A stretch of DNA of 64,000 bases, taken from Arion vulgaris (taxonomy: Eukaryota > Mollusca > Gastropoda > Stylommatophora > Arionidae). Position 1 is the stretch's first letter; the number at the start of each line of letters is the position of its first letter. Of this stretch, positions 41,690-53,843 are shown piece by piece. The translations under genes and the position numbers were made by a program. Below the pieces are notes generated by a model. That model was not told where the DNA came from. It did no database searches and worked only from the letters and a program-made list of their open reading frames with translations. Location: positions 248,001-312,000 of the forward strand of contig CM036765.1 in the NCBI GenBank assembly GCA_020796225.1, in the 5' to 3' direction.

Positions 41690-44352
41690 ACCAGATGGAT
41701 AACAGTAAATGTCTTGCAGTACCTGCTCACGATATTACGAAGTTCATGTTTTACTAATTAAGATAACAGTAATGTCTGCAGTACCTGCTGACGATATTAC
41801 GAGTTCATGTTTCACTAATTAAGATAACAGTAAATGTCTTGCAGTACCTGTCACGATATACGAGTTCATGTTTACTAATTAAGATAACAGTAATGTCTCA
41901 GTACCGCTCACGATATTACGAGTTCATGTTTCACTAATTAAGGTAACAGTAAATGTCTTGCAGTACCTGCTGACGATATTACAGTTTATGTTCACTAATT
42001 AGATAACAGTAAATGTCTTGCAGTACCTGCTGACGATATTACGAGTTCATGTTTCACTAATTAAGATAACAGTAAATGTCTTGCAGTACCTACTCACGAT
42101 ATTACGAGTTCATGTTTCACTAATTAAGATAACAGTAAATGTCTTGCAGTACCTGCTCACGATATTACGAGTTCATGTTTCACTAATTAAGATAACAGTA
42201 AATGTCTTGCAGTACCTGCTCACGATATTACGAGTTCATGTTTCACTAATTAAGATAACAGTAAATGTCTTGCAGTACCTGCTGACGATATTACGAGTTC
42301 ATGTTTCACTAATTAAGATAACAGTAAATGTCTTGCAGTACCTGCTGACGATATTACGAGTTCATGTTTCACTAATTAAGATAACAGTAAATGTCTTGGC
42401 AGTACCTGCGACGATATTACTAGTTCATGTTTCACTAATTAAGATAACAGTAAATGTCTTGCAGTACCTGCTGACGAGATTACGAGTTCATGTTCACATA
42501 AGATAACAGTAAATGTCTTGCAGTACCTACTCAGATATTACGAGTTCATGTTTCACTAATTAAGATAACAGTAAATGTCTTGCAGTACCTGCTCACGATA
42601 TTACGAGTTCATGTTTCACTAATTAAGATAACAGTAAATGTCTTGCAGTACCTGCTCACAATTCTGAGTTCATGTTTCACTAATTAAGATAACAAATGTC
42701 TTGCAGTACCTGCTGACGATACAGAGTTCATGTTTCACTAATTAAGATAACAGTAAATGTCTTGCAAAGTACCTGTCACGATATTACAGTCTGTTTCACT
42801 AATAAGATAACAGTAATGACAGTACCTGCTGACGATATTACGAGTTCATGTTTCACTAATTAAGATAACAGTAAATGTCTTGCAGTACCTGCTCACGATA
42901 TTACGAGTTCATGTTTCACTAATTAAGATAACAGTAAATGTCTTGCAGTACCTGCTCAACGATATTACTGAGTTCATGTTTACTAATTAAGATAACAGTA
43001 AATGTCTCAGTACCTGCTCCGATATTACGAGTTCATGTTTCACTAATTAAGATAACAGTAAATGTCTGAGTACCTGCTGACGATATTACGAGTTCATGTT
43101 TCACTAATTAAGATAACAGTAAATGTCTTGCAGTACCTGCTGACGATATTACGAGTTCATGTTTTACTAATTAAGATAACAGTAAATGTCTTGCAGTACC
43201 TGCTGACGATATTACGAGTTCATGTTTCACTAATTAAGATAACAGTAAATGTCTTGCAGTACCTGCTGACGATATTACGAGTTCATGTTTCACTAATTAA
43301 GATAACAGTAAATGTCTTGCAGTACCTGCTGACGAGATTACGAGTTCATGTTTCACTAATTAAGATAACAGTAAATGTCTTGCAGTACCTACTCACGATA
43401 TTACGAGTTCATGTTTCACTAATTAAGATAACAGTAAATGTCTTGCAGTACCTGCTCACGATATTACGAGTTCATGTTTCACTAATTAAGATAACAGTAA
43501 ATGTCTTGCAGTACCTGCTCACGATATTACGAGTTCATGTTTCACTAATTAAGATAACAGTAAATGTCTTGCAGTACCTGCTCACGATATTACGAGTTCA
43601 TGTTTCACTAATTAAGATAACAGTAAATGTCTTGCAGTACCTGCTGACGATATTACGAGTTCATGTTTCACTAATTAAGATAACAGTAAATGTCTTGCAG
43701 TACCTGCTCACGTATTTCGAGTTCATGTTTCACTAATTAAGATAACGTAAATGTCTTGCAGTACCTGCTCCACGATATTACGAGTTCATGTTTCACTAAT
43801 TAAGATAACAGTAAATGTCTTGCATGCCGCTGATGATATTACGAGTTCATGTTTACTATTAAGATAACAGTAAATGTCTTCAGTACCTGCTGATGATATT
43901 ACGAGTTCATGTTTCACTAATTAAGATAACAGTAAAATTTTTGCAGTACCTGCTGATGATATTACGAGTTCATGTTTCACTAATTAAGATAACAGTAAAT
44001 GTCTTGCAGTACCTGCTGATGATATTACGAGTTCATGTTTCACTAATTAAGATAACAGTAAATGTCTTGCAGTACCTGCTGATGATATTACGAGTTCATG
44101 TTTCACTAATTAAGATAACAGTAAATGTCTTGCAGTACCTGCTGATGATATTACGAGTTCATGTTTCACTAATTAAGATAACAGTAAATGTCTTGCAGTA
44201 CCTGCTGATGATATTACGAGTTCATGTTTCACTAATTAAGATAATAGTAAATGTCTTGCAGTACCGGACGATATTACGAGTTCATGTTTACTAATTAAGA
44301 TAACAGTAAATGTCTTGCAGGGACCGCTGACGTTATTACGAGTTCATGTTAA
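41690..44352 (+). repeat. 63-bp minisatellite, about 42 copies
   Basis: The unit reads ATGTTTCACTAATTAAGATA, then ACAGTAAATGTCTTGCAGTA, then CCTGCTGACGATATTACGAG and TTC. The length is a multiple of three, so one frame stays open across whole units (42018-42506, 43062-43736 and 43893-44294) as a 21-residue hydrophobic repeat. Unit variants CTGACG, CTCACG and CTGATG occur in blocks. The marker pair GACGAGATT followed by CCTACTCA occurs twice (about 42472 and 43328), which points to block duplication. Confidence 0.97.
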
Positions 44353-44364
44353 CACTAACTTTCT

Positions 44365-44765
44365 ATACAACGCTATGAACTGCTATGAACTTGCTATGTA
44401 ACTTGCTATGTAACTTGCTATGTAACTTGCTATGTAACTTGCTATGTAACTGCTTTAACTTGCTATGTAACTTGCTATGTAACTTCATAACTTTCTCTAA
44501 CCTGCTTGAACTTGCTATATAACGCCATCAACTTGCTAATCTTTCTAATATAACTTGCTATGTAACTTGCCATTAACTGCTATATAACTGCTATGTAAAC
44601 GCGGTAACCTGCTGGGAACTGCTGGCAAATGTGTAACTTGTGGGAAATGCCATGCACTTGCCAACTTGCTTGTCTGCATGTAACTGTGTAACTTGCTAGA
44701 ACTGCTGGAACTTGCTTTTAACTTGCTATGTAACTTGCATTATGCTCTTTAAATTGCTGTAACTT
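44365..44765 (+). repeat. 12-bp tandem repeat AACTTGCTATGT
   Basis: Clean units at 44390-44490, then increasingly irregular to about 44765, where the next poorly resolved block starts. Confidence 0.9.
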
Positions 44766-45859
44766 GGGTTGATGTACAAGGGGTTTTAAACAACAATTTG
44801 TTTCATAACCGCAACAAAATGATAATCAAGGTTTAGAATTTACAGAAACCAAAATGGTGGCAAAGTTTAAAGTCGTACCCCTATTAATATTAAAAAAAGG
44901 CAATTAAATTTTAAAAAATGATACTTTGCACTTTAAAAATTTATACCCCAATGACAATCATTCGAACAGTGTGAAAGGGAATTAGAATTTGAATTTAACA
45001 CGCTAAGGGAAAATTGTTTTTTTGGGTCAAAACTATCATTTTTAAAACCACTCCCAAAAATCCCCCCGGTTAGTTTATTAAAAAAAATTAGTGGTTTGGA
45101 AAAAAAACAAATGGTTGGTGAAAAAAATTACGTACAAAGGGGGGCTATATCTTTTTTATCTAAAGAAAATGAAAAAATCAATTTTTCTGGAGATTTTATA
45201 TCGGTTTAAAGTTTTCACAAATTTTTTGAACAACAATATTCGTACACCAATCCCCGTTTTATAGACTGTACCTATCCCCAGACTTTACATAGTTGATCCG
45301 GAACACGTACAACATCCCCTTATAGACTGTCCCTATCCAAGCCACAGACTTTCATAGTAGATCCGGTTACATCATTAATCTATGTTGAAGAAAATTATAA
45401 AAAAAAAAAAAAGAATGAAAAAAATACAATATATTTTGGGAATAGAAAAAAAACCTGGGGATAAAAGGGAAGAGGAACGAAATGAGAGAGGGAGAATGAA
45501 AGAAAGGTTTGGGAAAATGAGCCCAAAAGAAATGCATTAATCATTTGATATTTGTATGTTAAAGTTATATCAGAACGTGAACGAAATACCCGTTTTAGAG
45601 CGCTAAAGAAAGCACACCCGGGGATATCAAAATCTTATCATGTTTTCCCCGAGTTATTTTTGCGCGTGCTCCTATTTAGTTTTTTATCACACTCTTAGAT
45701 ATTTTGGGGTTTTTTTAACGGATACCAACTTAAATTATTGTTTTTTTCATTTTCCTTTTTTTCATTTGGGGAAGTTCCCAATGACATCAGGGCAATGGAA
45801 ATAGTGTTTGATGCGCAATTTTGTAATAATGTGGTTGTTTGGGTATTGTTGACTTTACC
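44766..45859. other. Poorly resolved block with a two-unit repeat
   Basis: Inflated runs of G, C, A and T. A unit of about 65 bp with TATAGACTGT(A/C)CCTATCC and CAGACTTTACATAGT occurs twice at 45250-45375. No gene was seen. Confidence 0.4.
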
Positions 45860-47170
45860 CAAGAGATTCTGTAGATAGCCCATGTTTTTATTTGTAGATA
45901 CCCTCGTTTTATTGTGTAGATACGCCTTTTGATTTTGGTACGCCCATGTTTGTATTTGAGATATGCCCATGTTTTTTGGAGATAGCCCATGTTTGTTTGT
46001 GTAGATACGCCTGTTGAGTGTAAAACGCTCATGTTTGTATTGTGAGATATCCCTGTTTTTTTTGTAGATCCCCTGTTTGATTTGTAGATAGCCCATGTTT
46101 TTATTTGATAATGCCCATGTTTGTTTGCCAATATCCCATTTTTTTTTAAAATTCCCTTTTTTTTTAAAATTCCCTTTTGTTTTAATACCCTTTTTTAAAT
46201 TTTTAAAACCCCTTTTAAAAATTTTATGAATACCCCCTTTTGATTTTAATATCCCATTTTCATTGGTAATATCCCATTTTTATTGGAATACCTCTTTTAT
46301 ATTGTGAATACGCCGGGGGGGAAATTTGAAAAACCCAGTTTTCATTGTAATACCCCCTTTTATTTTTAAAAACCCATTTTTATTTTAAAGCCTTTTTTTA
46401 ATTTGGGGAAACCCCATGTTTTTATTGGAAACGCCCCGTTTGATTTTAAATCCATTTTTATTGTGGATATCCCAGTTTATTTTTAAAAATTCCCCTGTTT
46501 GGTTTTGGGGGAAAAACCCCCTTTTTAATTTTGGAACCCATTTTTTTGTAGAAAACCCCCTTTTGTATTTTGGGGATACCCATGTTTGATTGTGAATACG
46601 CCCCTGTTTTATTTGGGAAAATATGCCCATGTTTGTTGTAGATACCCCCTGTTTGATTTGAGAACGCCCATGTTTTTATTTTGAGATACGCCCCTGTTTT
46701 AAGTGAGAACGCTCATGTTTGTATTGTGTAGAAGTCTTTTTTAGTGGGAGCCCATGTTTGTGGTAGATACGCCCATGTTTGATTGTGTAGATACGCTCTG
46801 TTTTTATTGTGATACCTCATTTTGTATTTTTAGCCCAAAAATACCCATTTTTTTTGTAAGTTTGTTTGATTGTGTGATTTTCCCCCTTTTTTATTTGGAG
46901 TTGCCCCGTTTGTTTTGGCGTTGTTTGGGGGAAACCCCCTGTTTGTGAGATAGGTAGTGTAGATACCTCATTTTTATTGGTAGAACGCCATGTTTTTATT
47001 GGTAGATAGCCCATTTTATTTGTAGATATCCCTTTTGTATTGTGTAGATAGCTCAAATTTTTTTTTAATACGCCCATGTTTTATTCTTGCCCTTTTTATT
47101 TTGTTTCATTTTGTTTTAAAAAGACCCGTTTGATTGTGTAGATACGCCCATGTTTGTATTTGGGAGGACG
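45860..47170 (+). repeat. About 24-bp degenerate tandem repeat
   Basis: Core TGTAGATACGCCCATGTTTG plus TATT. Edges (45860-46130 and 46680-47170) are readable; the centre is heavily distorted by run-length changes. Minus frames such as 45695-46096 are the repeat read in translation. Confidence 0.85.
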
Positions 47171-47364
47171 CCCTGGGAAATCAGTCTCATTTTCATGAAA
47201 CATTTACCAGTTAATATTCAAACAATATTCAGAAAATTTTTTTTGGCAAGTTAAAAATGTCTTTGATTTTCACCTTGGTGTTAAAATTTTCTCCCTGTTT
47301 CCTTTAGTTTTTATTTTTGATGTTTAGTGGGGTTGTTATATTTAACTTATTATAAGGAAATGGA
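47171..47364. other. Short spacer
   Basis: AT-rich; nothing recognised. Confidence 0.35.
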
Positions 47365-47880
47365 GGATGTTGATCTAGATTTTTAGATTTGATCTCATGA
47401 TGGTTGATGTTAATTCCCAATGTTGATTTGATCTTTGATGTTGATCTCATGTGTTGATGTTAACCCTGTGTATGATGTTGATCTCATATTGGATTTTGTC
47501 TCATTTAAAGTTTCTCCAAATTTATGATTTGTCTTAATTTATCTCAAAGTGATTGTTATCTCAAATGTAAAAATTTTCTTGTTTTGTTTGATTTCCGTGT
47601 TGGTCCCGATGGTGTTACCCCTTATGTTTGGATTTAGATGGATTTCCCTGATGTTATCTCATGATGGATGTGTTGACTTTGGGTGGATCCATGATGTGTT
47701 GATGTGATTAGTGTTGTCTCGATGTGAGATATTGACCAAGGAATGATGTTGATCTCATGAGGGGATGGATCTCATGTGGAGATGTTGACCAGATGGGGAG
47801 TTGTTCTCGATGGTAGATGTTGATCCGATGAGATGTTTATCTATGAGGGATGATGTTGATCTCAAACGTTAATCTATGAA
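47365..47880 (+). repeat. About 15-bp degenerate repeat
   Basis: Core ATGATGTTGATCTC with strong decay; clearest at 47740-47870. Confidence 0.75.
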
Positions 47881-47924
47881 ATATCCCCAAATTTTAACAA
47901 CGGATACGTTCACCAACAATTATA

Positions 47925-48458
47925 GACACTTTATATATGTGTTTGTCATCAAATGTCATGTTTTAAAAATATTATATACACTTAATATTTTTGAACATCA
48001 AATGTCATGTTAACTTTTGGGATATACACATTTGTGTTTTGATTTCAAAATATTAATAGGGAATTTAAACTTTTTATATGTGTTTGATACATCAAATGTC
48101 ATGAAATAGTGTATATAACACTTTATATATGTGTTTGATACATCAAATGTCATGTTAACATAGTGTATATAACACTTTATATATGTGTTTGATACATCAA
48201 ATGTCATTTAACGTAGTGTATATAACACTTTATATATGTGTTTGATACATCAAATGTCATGTTAACTTAGTGTATATGCCACTTTATATATGTGTTTGAT
48301 ACATCAAATGTCATGTTAACTTAGTGTATATAACACTTTATATATGTGTTTGATACATCAAATGTCATGTTAACTTAGTGTACATAACACTTTATATATG
48401 TGTTTGATACATCAAATGTCATGTTAACTTAGTGTATATGACACTTTATATATGTGAT
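47925..48458 (+). repeat. 54-bp minisatellite, about 10 copies
   Basis: The unit contains TATATATGTGTTTGATACAT, then CAAATGTCATGTTAACTTAG and TGTATATAACACTT. Right-hand units (48090-48458) are nearly identical; left units are eroded. Confidence 0.95.
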
Positions 48459-48518
48459 CACATTATCACGTTACTATAACGTAGAAATATATTGATAGTT
48501 ACTATCAGTTTTCTCTCG

Positions 48519-49085
48519 CAGGGAACTGCCGCTGCCTTGTGGTGTCATGGTTGGGTACAATCAAAGGCTAGCGGAGCAAACCGTAAACAAACCTGAACGA
48601 GTGACGAACCAATGTGTTCAGAAAAACGACCGGTTCGGTGGGAAGATGGCGCTCATAAGCTCGGGAGGGCAGGTCATCTAAGGGTAGCAGCCCTGGAAAA
48701 ATGGCAACTCATTGCCTTGTGAGATTTGGCTGGGGACAGTCGAAGGCTAACGGAGAGCGAACCGTATACAAACGCTGGTTGAAAACGGATACACGTCCGA
48801 AAGATAAGCACCTGAGCTCAAAACGGCACTGAAAGTGTAACGTAGCTACCCATGCTGACGCTGCATGGACTAAATTTTTATCATGAATATGTTTATTAAT
48901 AATGAAATTCGATATGGTGCTACGCCTGAGAAGTCCCGCCGGGCAGGACGAGTGCCGGGCCCCATGCCTCGAAGGGCCCGCTTTATGCTACCGACGGTCC
49001 CCGCCCTCCAACTCGGCACAGCAGCGAACGAGGTAACCGGGTTAAAGCTACTGGTGCGATACGGTCGAATATTGACCATAAGAAA
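48519..49085 (+). promoter_or_regulatory. LINE-A 5' UTR with a duplicated module
   Basis: Non-coding leader of the element. CAATCAAAGGCTAGCGGAG (about 48558) and CAGTCGAAGGCTAACGGAG (about 48737) head two related modules about 180 bp apart, each followed by CAAACCGTA or CGAACCGTA and ACAAAC. LINE leaders usually carry an internal polymerase II promoter; that role is inferred. The same leader lies alone at 7940-8229. Confidence 0.65.
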
Positions 49086-49750
49086 TTAAATATCACCCAA
49101 TGGAATGCGGAAGGTATCCACCACAAGAAGCAAGCACTCGCAATAAGACTTGCAGAAGACGATATAGACGTTGCGTGCATACAAGAAACGCACCTCAATC
49201 CCAGACATAAGTTCGAGATCAAAGGTTACAGCCCTTTCCCAGAACAGACAGAGAAGGACACAAGGGTGGAGTCCTCACCCTAGTCAGAAATGGCATTCCA
49301 ACCAAGCAGATGGAAGGAACAAGGGTAACCCCGGAGCAGTTGAGATCATAGGTGTGCAAATTACGTGCAAAGACATACAGATCATTCTGTACAATCTTTA
49401 CTGTCCAAGTTACACGCCGCTGTCACTCGAAACAATGAATATCAGTGAGAACTCATGTATGGTGGTCGGTGATTTCAACAGCCGCTCGGAGAGATGGGGG
49501 TACTCCGAAACAAACAGTAGAGGAGTTGAGGTGGAAGACTGGGAGATCGAGAACAATCTGTTCCTCATCAACGCTCCAGACGACCCACCAACTTTCTACT
49601 CGAGAACGTGGCACACAACGAGTACCCCTGATTTGGCCTTTGCAACAAGCGATATATCCACCAAAGTAGTCCGTACGGTTACCCACCAACTAGGGATAGT
49701 GACCATAGACCTGTCAAATTGCAAGTAGACCTCAATTTCGTACCTGAGCC
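49085..49750 (+). pseudogene. LINE-A copy 2 endonuclease
   Basis: NITQWNAEGIHHKKQALAIR opens the domain, with the Asn block. DVACIQETHLNPRH carries the catalytic Glu. In the frame 49171-49728, MVVGDFNSRSERWG carries the Asp/Asn pair, and TWHTTSTPDLAFATSD precedes the Asp-His block (DHRPVKL), which falls in another frame after an indel near 49700. All APE-type catalytic blocks are present at DNA level, unlike copy 1. Confidence 0.88.
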
Positions 49751-50419
49751 CAAAATGTGGTTGCCACGGTGGAACTATAAGAGAGCCAATTGGAAACAGT
49801 ATGGAGCACTGACTGATGCAAATGTTGAACGAATCAACATGCATGACAAAAAAAACGTGCAAATCGGGCAAGGGAACTGTCAGAAGCAATCCTGAAAGCG
49901 GCACGAAACCATCCCCAGAGGCGCACGAAAGGTTTCAAGCCATACTGGACAGCAGAGGTTCAGAAGCTTGAAAAAGACCTGAGAAGACAGGGAGTGAGGC
50001 AGAACAGGCACAGTCAGTGGAGACAAACACTGTCTACAAGGCGCAGCACAAAATGCAGAAGAGAGGTCAAACGAGCGGCGAGACAGAGTTGGGTCAAAAC
50101 AACCGAATCCCTGAACTCGATAGGACGGCCATAACCGTGGAAGCTGGCCAAAGCGCTGAGCATGAAAACACCAGCAGACCACCTATAGTCCTCGAACAAG
50201 ACAAGAAGATGGCTTCGGGTAGGGAAGCAGCAAACATCCTGATGCAACAATATGCCGAAGTCAGCAGAGTAAGCATAGCAAAGGAAAAAGTTGATGCCAC
50301 CAAGAGAAAAGCTCGGGCCTCCAAGGAGCCGAGAAAAGCAGATAGTCACCTAACGGACACATTCACCAGTAACGAGCTGGAAGAGGCTTTAGGGACCTGA
50401 AACCAGAAAGTCGCCCGGA

Positions 50420-51290
50420 AAAGATGGGATCACCAATGAGATGCTTAAAACAGGAATCAGAGCAAGGTCGTCTACTGTCCGTTCTCAACATGTCGTGGAG
50501 AACAGGCATAGTACCGCAAGAATGGAAAGAAGCAATCATGGTGCCCATCCTAAACCAGGCAAAAATAAACTCGACCCAGCGAGTTACAGACCAATAAGCC
50601 TCCTGCTGCACGGCAAACTTATGGAGCGCATGGTGAACAAACGCTTATCCTGGCACTTGGAGAGCAAAGGGCTGCTTATGGCACAACAAGGCGGTTTCGG
50701 AGATACAGATCCACAGAGGATCAAATAACCTACATTGTCCAGGGAATCGAGGACGGTTTCCAAGAAAAGAAACAGACACTGGCGGTCTTGGTAGATATGG
50801 AGAAGGCTTTTGACACAGTCTGGAAAGAAGGATTAAGGCTAAAACTGCTCACCCTCGGCGTAAAGGGAAGAATGTACAATTGGCTCGATAGATACCTAGA
50901 GAACAGAACAGCAAGGGTTCAGGTTCAGGGTACAAAAGTATGAAGGCCACACTGGAGCAAGGAGTCCCCAAGGAGGAGTGCTCTCCGACTCTCTTCTAGT
51001 CTTCGTCAATGACATTGCAACATGCCTCCCAGAACGAGTTCACTCCGCCATGTATGCCGACGACTTGGCACTATGGGCGAGAAAAAGGTCAATGCCACAG
51101 CAGAAAATCGACTGCAAGCTACATTAAATAACCTGGAAGTGTGGTCAGCAAAGTGGAATATGAAAATAAATCCTTCAAAGACCACTTACACTGTGTTCTC
51201 CCAGAATAACAAGGATTACAAGATAACGCTTAAGTCAATGGGCAGAACCTTCCAGAAAATAAAACCCCAACGTACCTAGAAGTCACACTC
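50420..51290 (+). pseudogene. LINE-A copy 2 reverse transcriptase
   Basis: Blocks in order: DPASYRPISLLLHGKLMERM and LMAQQGGF (50441-50728), VDMEKAFDTVWKEGLRLKLL (about 50790-50850), LEQGVPKE (about 50955-50980), MYADDLALWA (about 51051-51080), and NMKINPSKTTYTVFSQ (about 51160-51210). The YADD pair is intact. At least three indels split the domain. Confidence 0.88.
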
Positions 51291-51460
51291 GACAGAAAGC
51301 TGACTTGGTGCACCCAGATCGAGAATGCTACGGCAAAAGCGAGACACAGGCTAACAATGATGCGTAAACTCGCAGGTTCCACATGGGAAGCAAACAGCAG
51401 AATTCTCAAGACACTCTACTCTGGTAGAGTGCGACCGGTCCTAGAGTACGGTATGGCAGC

Positions 51461-52330
51461 GTGGAGCAATGCATCGAACAAGCAATTCGCAAAGTGAGCA
51501 GCAGTCAAAACCGGGCCCTACGCATTATCACGGGAGCCATAAAGTCCACGCCCATCAAGGCGATGGAGACCATCACAGGCATCCAACCAATGACTGACCG
51601 AAGGGACAAGAAAGTAGTAGTACTTGCGGAAAAACTCAAACGGCTCAAATCGCATCCAATGCATGAAAGAATGTTTCAATCAGGAAAGTGGAGAATACAG
51701 AGATCTAACTTCGTTAGAATCTCTAACGCACTGACCACAGACCACCCAGTCCTGTCCAAATGCACAGCTAAACCAATCCTGGCAATCGACAAGTGCCCGC
51801 CATGGAAAACAAAAATGCCAGAACTAAGGAAATCAATCCCAGGCATAATGAGCAAAAGGGACCAAACGAACCTCGACAGAAAAACTGCAGCAGAAGAGTA
51901 CATAGAATCAGAGTACCCTGAAAATGAGTGGACGCACGTCTACACGGACGGATCGGCAAATAACGCAATAAGCGATGGCGGAGGAAATAGTGATTAAACT
52001 CCCCAAGAAAGTCACGGTCAAGAAAGCGATTGCAACTGGCAAATACTCGAATAACTACCGAGCTGAGGCAGAGGCAATCAAAAAGGCGGCCGAAATGATC
52101 TTGAAGAGAAGAAACACTACACGCAACAAGGTCGTGATATTCACCGATGCTCTATCGGTCATCACGGCACTCAAATGCGTTGGCAAAACTGAGATGAATG
52201 AGCTCAAACGTCCCTCGCTGAACTAACGAGTTCACTCAAACGCACTGTCATCCAGTGGATACCGTCACACTGCAACATAAGGGGAAACGAAGCGGCCGAC
52301 AAGCTAGCCAAGAGGGCGGGCGACTACCCC
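51461..52330 (+). pseudogene. LINE-A copy 2 connection and RNase H domain
   Basis: The first frame (51461-51997) holds VSSSQNRALRIITGAIKSTP and, near its end, EWTHVYTDGSANNAISDGGG, which carries the first RNase H Asp (YTDGSA). The next frame (51975-52226) holds NNYRAEAEAIKKAAEM (Glu) and VVIFTDALSVITAL (second Asp). The last block, IQWIPSHCNIRGNEAADKLA (about 52250-52310), supplies the His and final Asp. All catalytic positions are present at DNA level. Confidence 0.88.
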
Positions 52331-52394
52331 AGACTGATCTCGAGATCAGCTAGGAGGAAGTCAAAACAACCATCGGTTCGCACTATCGAAGCAA

Positions 52395-52691
52395 GTGGGC
52401 AAAGACCACCCGCAGTACACAGACAGTGACGGATACTATGGTCTCTCGCGCAGTGAACAAGTTACCATATTTCGCCTCCGTACCGGCCACAACAAGCTCC
52501 GAGCCCACATGTTCCATAAATTTAAAATTGGCACAACTAGCCTGTCCCCATGCAATATGGCAGACATGACGGCAGAACACGTCTTGCAAGACTGTCCACG
52601 TTTAGCAGGTATACGAAAAGAGTTCTGGCGACAACACACAGAGCTTCGCGAAAAGCTGTACGGAGGAACGAGTCCCAAAAACAACAGTTAA
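52395..52691 (+). pseudogene. LINE-A copy 2 C-terminal Cys/His tail
   Basis: Frame with SDGYYGLSRSEQVTIFRLRT, then TTSLSPCNMADMTAEHVLQD and CPRLAG. The first Cys of the C-x-C pair is Ser here. It ends at AAATTCATGATGAAGTTGG shortly before the 3' end. Confidence 0.85.
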
Positions 52692-52747
52692 ATTCATGAT
52701 GAAGTTGGTCCATCAGGCTAGGCCTGGAACGCAAAGGAAAGGAAGGA

Positions 52748-53843
52748 TATCTACAAGATTAGAAGAAAATAAATATGAAGTGAAATATATCTACAAGATT
52801 AGAAGAAGATAAATATGAAGTGAAATATCTACAAGATTAGAAGAAGATAAATATGAAGTGAAATATATCTACAAGATTAGAAGAAGATAAATATGAAGTG
52901 AAAAAATCTACAAGATTGAAGAAGATAATATGAGTGAAATATATCTGCAAGATTAGAAGAAGATAAATATGAAGTGAAATATATCTACAAGATTAGAAGA
53001 AGATAAATATGAAGTGAAATATATCTGCAAGATTAGAAGAAGATAAATATGAAGTGAAATATATCTGCAAGATTAGAAGAAGATAAATATGAAGTGAAAT
53101 ATATCTACAAGATTAGAAGAAGATAAATATGAAGTGAAATATATCTACAAGACTAGAAGAAGATAAATATGAAGTGAAATATATCTACAAGATTAGAAGA
53201 AGATAAATATGAAGTGAAATATATCTGCAAGATTAGAAGAAGATAAATATGAAGTGAAATATATCTGCAAGATTAGAAGAAGATAAATATGAAGTGAAAT
53301 ATATCTGCAAGATTAGAAGAAGATAAATATGAAGTGAAATATCTACAAGATTAGAAGAAGATAAATATGAAGTGAAATATATCTACAAGATTAGAGGAAG
53401 ATAACTATGAAGTGAAATATATCTGCAAGATTAGAAGAAGATAAATATGAAGTGAAATATATCTACAAGATTAGAAGAAGATAAATATGAAGTGAAATAT
53501 ATCTACAAGATTAGAAGAAGATAAATATGAAGTGAAATATATCTACAAGATTAGAAGAAGATAAATATGAAGTGAAATATATCTACAAGATTAGAAGAAG
53601 ATAAATATGAAGTGAAATATATCTACAAGACTAGAAGAAGATAAATATGAAGTGAAATATATCTACAAGATTAGAAGAAGATAAATATGAAGTGAAATAT
53701 ATCTACACGATTAGAAGAAGATAAATATGAAGTGAAATATATCTACAAGATTAGAAGAAGATAAATATGAAGTGAAATATATCTGCAAGACTAGAAGAAG
53801 ATAAATATGAAGTGAAATATATCTGCAAGATTAGAAGAAATAA
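52748..53843 (+). repeat. 40-bp minisatellite, first segment
   Basis: The unit contains ATATCTACAAGATTAGAAGA then AGATAAATATGAAGTGAAAT, with A/G alternation in CTACAAG or CTGCAAG and occasional losses of AT. About 27 units. It starts immediately after the 3' end of LINE-A copy 2. Confidence 0.97.

Larger units (their letters stand above)
48519..52745 (+). mobile_element. LINE-A copy 2: full-length-looking EN-RT-RNaseH retrotransposon, frameshifted
   Basis: The layout is a 5' UTR (48519-49090), endonuclease (about 49085-49750), basic linker (about 49750-50400), RT (about 50420-51290), connection (51290-51900), RNase H (about 51920-52320), Cys/His tail (52395-52691) and a 3' end at GGAAAGGAAGG (about 52745), which runs directly into a 40-bp array. 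It is the most complete copy in the window and the only one with the 5' UTR joined to the coding part. Single-base indels near 49250, 49700, 50395, 50700, 50990 and 51960 break the frame, so it is not active as given. It lies opposite in orientation to copy 1. Confidence 0.92.

Noticed and set aside
41690..44352. Three long open frames (up to 224 codons) of repeated hydrophobic peptide
   Set aside because: They are a stop-free reading of a 63-bp satellite, ended by unit indels. There is no start context, splice site or family match.
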